Under the pieces are notes generated by a model. The model was not told the origin of the DNA. It searched no databases and was given only the letters and a program-made list of their open reading frames with translations. A DNA stretch of 64,000 nt from Bacillus sp. ISL-7 (GTDB lineage: Bacteria; Bacillota; Bacilli; Bacillales_B; DSM-18226), in contig NZ_JAGGQW010000024.1 in the NCBI RefSeq assembly GCF_018613065.1, forward strand, positions 1-64,000. The letters run 5' to 3'. Each line of letters starts with the position of its first letter. The first letter of the stretch is position 1. Made by a program: the position numbers and the translations under genes. This document shows positions 62,056 through 64,000 of this stretch, one piece after another.

Positions 62056-62880
62056 ATGAATAAAAAAAATGAAAAATATTTAACCACTGGTGAATTTGCA
62101 AAGCTTTGCAAAGTAAACAAACAGACACTTTTTTATTACGATCAAATTGGGCTTTTGTCTCCGGTGTTGAAAAATGAAAAAGGTTACCGTTATTATTCAA
62201 TTCGCCAAATAGAGCTATTCTTTGTTATTGATTTATTAAAAGAACTTGATATGCCTCTGAACGATATTCAACAATACATGGAGAATAAATCTCCTGAAAG
62301 TTTTTTATCGTTAATGTATCAAAAAAAAGAAGAGATTGTGAAAAAGCGTCAGGAGATTGATAGGAAGGAAAAAATGATCAAGGCAAAAATCGCCTTAATG
62401 GAAGAAGCGTCACACCTTGATTTTCAACGAATTACGCTTGAACAATTACCAGAAGCAACCCTTTATTTAAGTAGAAACATCGAAAATATAACGGATGAAG
62501 AATTTGTAGAGGTCATTTCAGATTTTATTAATGAATTAAACGTTTCTCAACTTGATTCAGGATATCCAATAGGTGGAATCACAAAACGAGAGCAAGTAAT
62601 AAAGGGGGAATTCTCTAATTATAGTTATTTATATATTGAGCAACCGAATCCAAAGGTAGGATATCCGTATTTTCAGGCTGTAAAGGGTGATTTTCTGATT
62701 GGCTATCATGTTGGGGATGAGAAAACAATTAATGAAACATATGGGCGACTTTTTACAGAAATGGAACGTTTAAATTTAACCTTAGGTGATTATGTTTTTG
62801 AAGAGTATATTTACGATACGGTTGTAATGAATCATAAGGAACATTACGTCACCAAAATTATGATACAAGTCTATCCATAG
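62056..62880 (+). CDS. MerR-family multidrug-responsive regulator (BmrR/BltR type)
   Basis: 274 residues. DNA-binding domain TTGEFAKLCKVNKQTLFYYD and GYRYYSIRQIELFFVIDLLK (about 10-75), a dimerising helix to about 120, and a C-terminal GyrI-like drug-binding domain (about 125-274) ending YVTKIMIQVYP. It is divergent from the MFS efflux gene and probably activates it when bound to a drug. It is distinct in sequence from the other MerR at 14418. Confidence 0.88.
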   Translation: MNKKNEKYLTTGEFAKLCKVNKQTLFYYDQIGLLSPVLKNEKGYRYYSIRQIELFFVIDLLKELDMPLNDIQQYMENKSPESFLSLMYQKKEEIVKKRQEIDRKEKMIKAKIALMEEASHLDFQRITLEQLPEATLYLSRNIENITDEEFVEVISDFINELNVSQLDSGYPIGGITKREQVIKGEFSNYSYLYIEQPNPKVGYPYFQAVKGDFLIGYHVGDEKTINETYGRLFTEMERLNLTLGDYVFEEYIYDTVVMNHKEHYVTKIMIQVYP

Positions 62881-62914
62881 GATAGTTAATTCTTCTATAA
62901 TTCTTGTTTAGACA

Positions 62915-62946
62915 AGCTTGGGAAATTTAATCCAAGCTATTATTAT
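62915..62946 (+). terminator. Terminator of the MerR gene
   Basis: Stem AGCTTGG/CCAAGCT with a ten-base loop and a TTATTATT tail. Confidence 0.7.
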
Positions 62947-63003
62947 TGGTCAAATCGACCAGCTACCGGGCACGGTGAACCATTTTTTGTAAAAAACAGA
63001 AGA

Positions 63004-63032
63004 TTGACACTATGATAAATGATATATAAAAT
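63004..63032 (+). promoter_or_regulatory. Promoter of the sensor kinase gene
   Basis: Perfect -35 TTGACA (63004-63009), 17-bp spacer and TAAAAT (63027-63032), 40 bases before the start codon. Confidence 0.65.
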
Positions 63033-63071
63033 ATTTTTATATATTTAAAGATAAAAGATTGGGGCTATGAC

Positions 63072-64000
63072 ATGTTTAAAACTGAGATGAACACCGTAGT
63101 AACTCTATGTCAGCTTCACACAGACCTATCGGAACAAGACATACAAAAGATTCAAGAAGTGGTTCAAAACCTGCAATTAATTGCCGATTTAAATCAAGCA
63201 AATGTGTTTGTAGATTGCCAAACAAGTGAAAAAAAGCATGCTATTGTGGTGGCAGAAGCAGCACCTGCAACGGCCAATTCTGTCTATAAAAATCCGGTGG
63301 TCGGAAAGTTTGCCTACGAAACGTTTGAGCCTGCAGTTTTTTATGCGTTTCGGACGGGTAAGCCACTTTTTCTCAATCATGCCTTAACCCAGGAAGGGAA
63401 AAAAGTCGAACAAAGCGTTGTTCCGATTGTTGGAATTCATAACCGAGTGATTGGCACGTTGATCATGGAGAAAGACAACAGTGATAAGCTCCAAAATCAA
63501 AACAAACTGAAAGCGCTAACAGAAGCGAATGAGACACTTAGCGAACTCTTACTGGGAATGGCTGAAAATCGCCCTTTTATCCCAGATGTGATTGAGGAAT
63601 CTCTATTCATTATTGACGAGGATTTACAGATTCAATATTCGAATCCTGCTGCGATGAATCTTGTTTTAGAAATGTGTTCGGAGGAATGTAAAAGCGGCAA
63701 TCTTTTTACTTCCTATTTTCCTAACCTTGCAGAAATTTGCAGGCTGCCGGATGAACTTGTGGTCCAAGAAATCATCATTCAAAATAAAGTCTTTCAAATG
63801 AAAAAAATTGCTCTTGTGCAGCATGAGAAAAATAGCGGATCGTTTATCATTTTTCGTGACTTAACAGAGCTGCGCCAAAAGGAGAGGGAGCTTACCGTAA
63901 AGACAGTGGCCATCCGGGAAATCCATCATCGTGTAAAAAATAACTTGCAAACGGTAGCGAGTCTTCTTCGGCTGCAGATGCGAAGAGGGGTCCCCGAAGA
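63072..64000 (+). CDS. Sensor histidine kinase, EutW-like (partial)
   Basis: The frame is open from ATG 63072 to the window end (309 complete codons). It begins with a GAF-like H_kinase_N domain (about 1-145; LNQANVFVDCQTSEKKHAIV, GIHNRVIGTLIMEKD). A PAS domain follows (about 177-265; VIEESLFIIDEDLQIQYSNP, IIFRDLTELRQKE), and then the HisKA_2 dimerisation helix with phosphoacceptor histidine in REIHHRVKNNLQTVASLLRL (His285/286). The ATPase domain lies beyond the end. This domain order is that of EutW-type kinases, which pair with ANTAR antiterminators such as EutV. The partner gene would be expected just downstream. Confidence 0.8.
   Translation, partial: MFKTEMNTVVTLCQLHTDLSEQDIQKIQEVVQNLQLIADLNQANVFVDCQTSEKKHAIVVAEAAPATANSVYKNPVVGKFAYETFEPAVFYAFRTGKPLFLNHALTQEGKKVEQSVVPIVGIHNRVIGTLIMEKDNSDKLQNQNKLKALTEANETLSELLLGMAENRPFIPDVIEESLFIIDEDLQIQYSNPAAMNLVLEMCSEECKSGNLFTSYFPNLAEICRLPDELVVQEIIIQNKVFQMKKIALVQHEKNSGSFIIFRDLTELRQKERELTVKTVAIREIHHRVKNNLQTVASLLRLQMRRGVPE

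Overview
The window looks like a chromosomal segment of an aerobic, endospore-forming Bacillaceae (Bacillus, Neobacillus or Priestia type). The evidence is a ger germinant-receptor operon with a sigma-G-like promoter, an spx/Rrf2 stress module of the B. anthracis spxA2-saiR kind, BmrR/BltR-type regulators, strong AGGAGG ribosome binding sites, moderate-to-low GC, and a cobalamin operon whose gene order matches the early-cobalt operon described for B. megaterium.

Layout. 0-6.5 kb: a DUF6584-like gene that seems to start at AUA, a decayed IS110 transposase, an EamA transporter gene broken by one amber codon, a MocR regulator divergent from a second EamA transporter with a clear operator, then a group II intron domain V without a reverse transcriptase. 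6.7-14.2 kb: nitronate monooxygenase; spxA2, a BA3454-like small gene, saiR and an IDEAL-domain gene, with a repeated CTGTAA/TTACAG inverted repeat in front of three of them; a zinc alcohol dehydrogenase behind an AdhR/NmlR-type promoter; an MmyB-type regulator divergent from a FabF paralogue. 14.4-20.6 kb: a BmrR-like MerR regulator divergent from an APC permease, aldehyde dehydrogenase, iron alcohol dehydrogenase and agmatinase-family ureohydrolase, probably a catabolic unit for a guanidino compound or polyamine. 20.9-29.3 kb: one giant gene for a cyclic beta-1,2-glucan-synthase-like protein. 29.6-33.8 kb: gerA-gerC-gerB with a small convergent two-helix membrane gene. 34-37 kb: an unexplained SPFH-like plus SH3 membrane pair and a beta-propeller-like protein.

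37.2-55.2 kb is the centrepiece. Two tandem cobalamin riboswitches, each followed by its own terminator, precede cbiW-cbiH60-cbiX-cbiJ-cbiC-cbiD-cbiET-cbiL-cbiF-cbiG-cbiA-cbiP-cobT-cobA-cbiY-btuR, then pduX and a NiCoT-type cobalt/nickel permease. Together they take uroporphyrinogen III through early cobalt insertion to adenosylcobyric acid and lower-ligand activation, with metal import at the end. Between btuR and the permease lie two apparent N-terminal stubs, one resembling cobD and one resembling bluB. The aminopropanol and lower-ligand branch therefore seems to have lost genes here, while pduX and cobT stay intact.

55-64 kb: a methyltransferase broken by a G-run frameshift; two M20-family amidohydrolases; small ORFs; a 3'-terminal fragment resembling tRNA-Sec; a GC-rich secreted protein; a Bmr/Blt-type efflux pump divergent from its MerR regulator; and an HWE/HisKA_2-type sensor kinase cut off by the window end.

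Decay is a recurring theme: an IS remnant, an amber mutation, a frameshift, three N-terminal gene stubs and a partial tRNA. All functional assignments come from reading the sequence; no database search was run.
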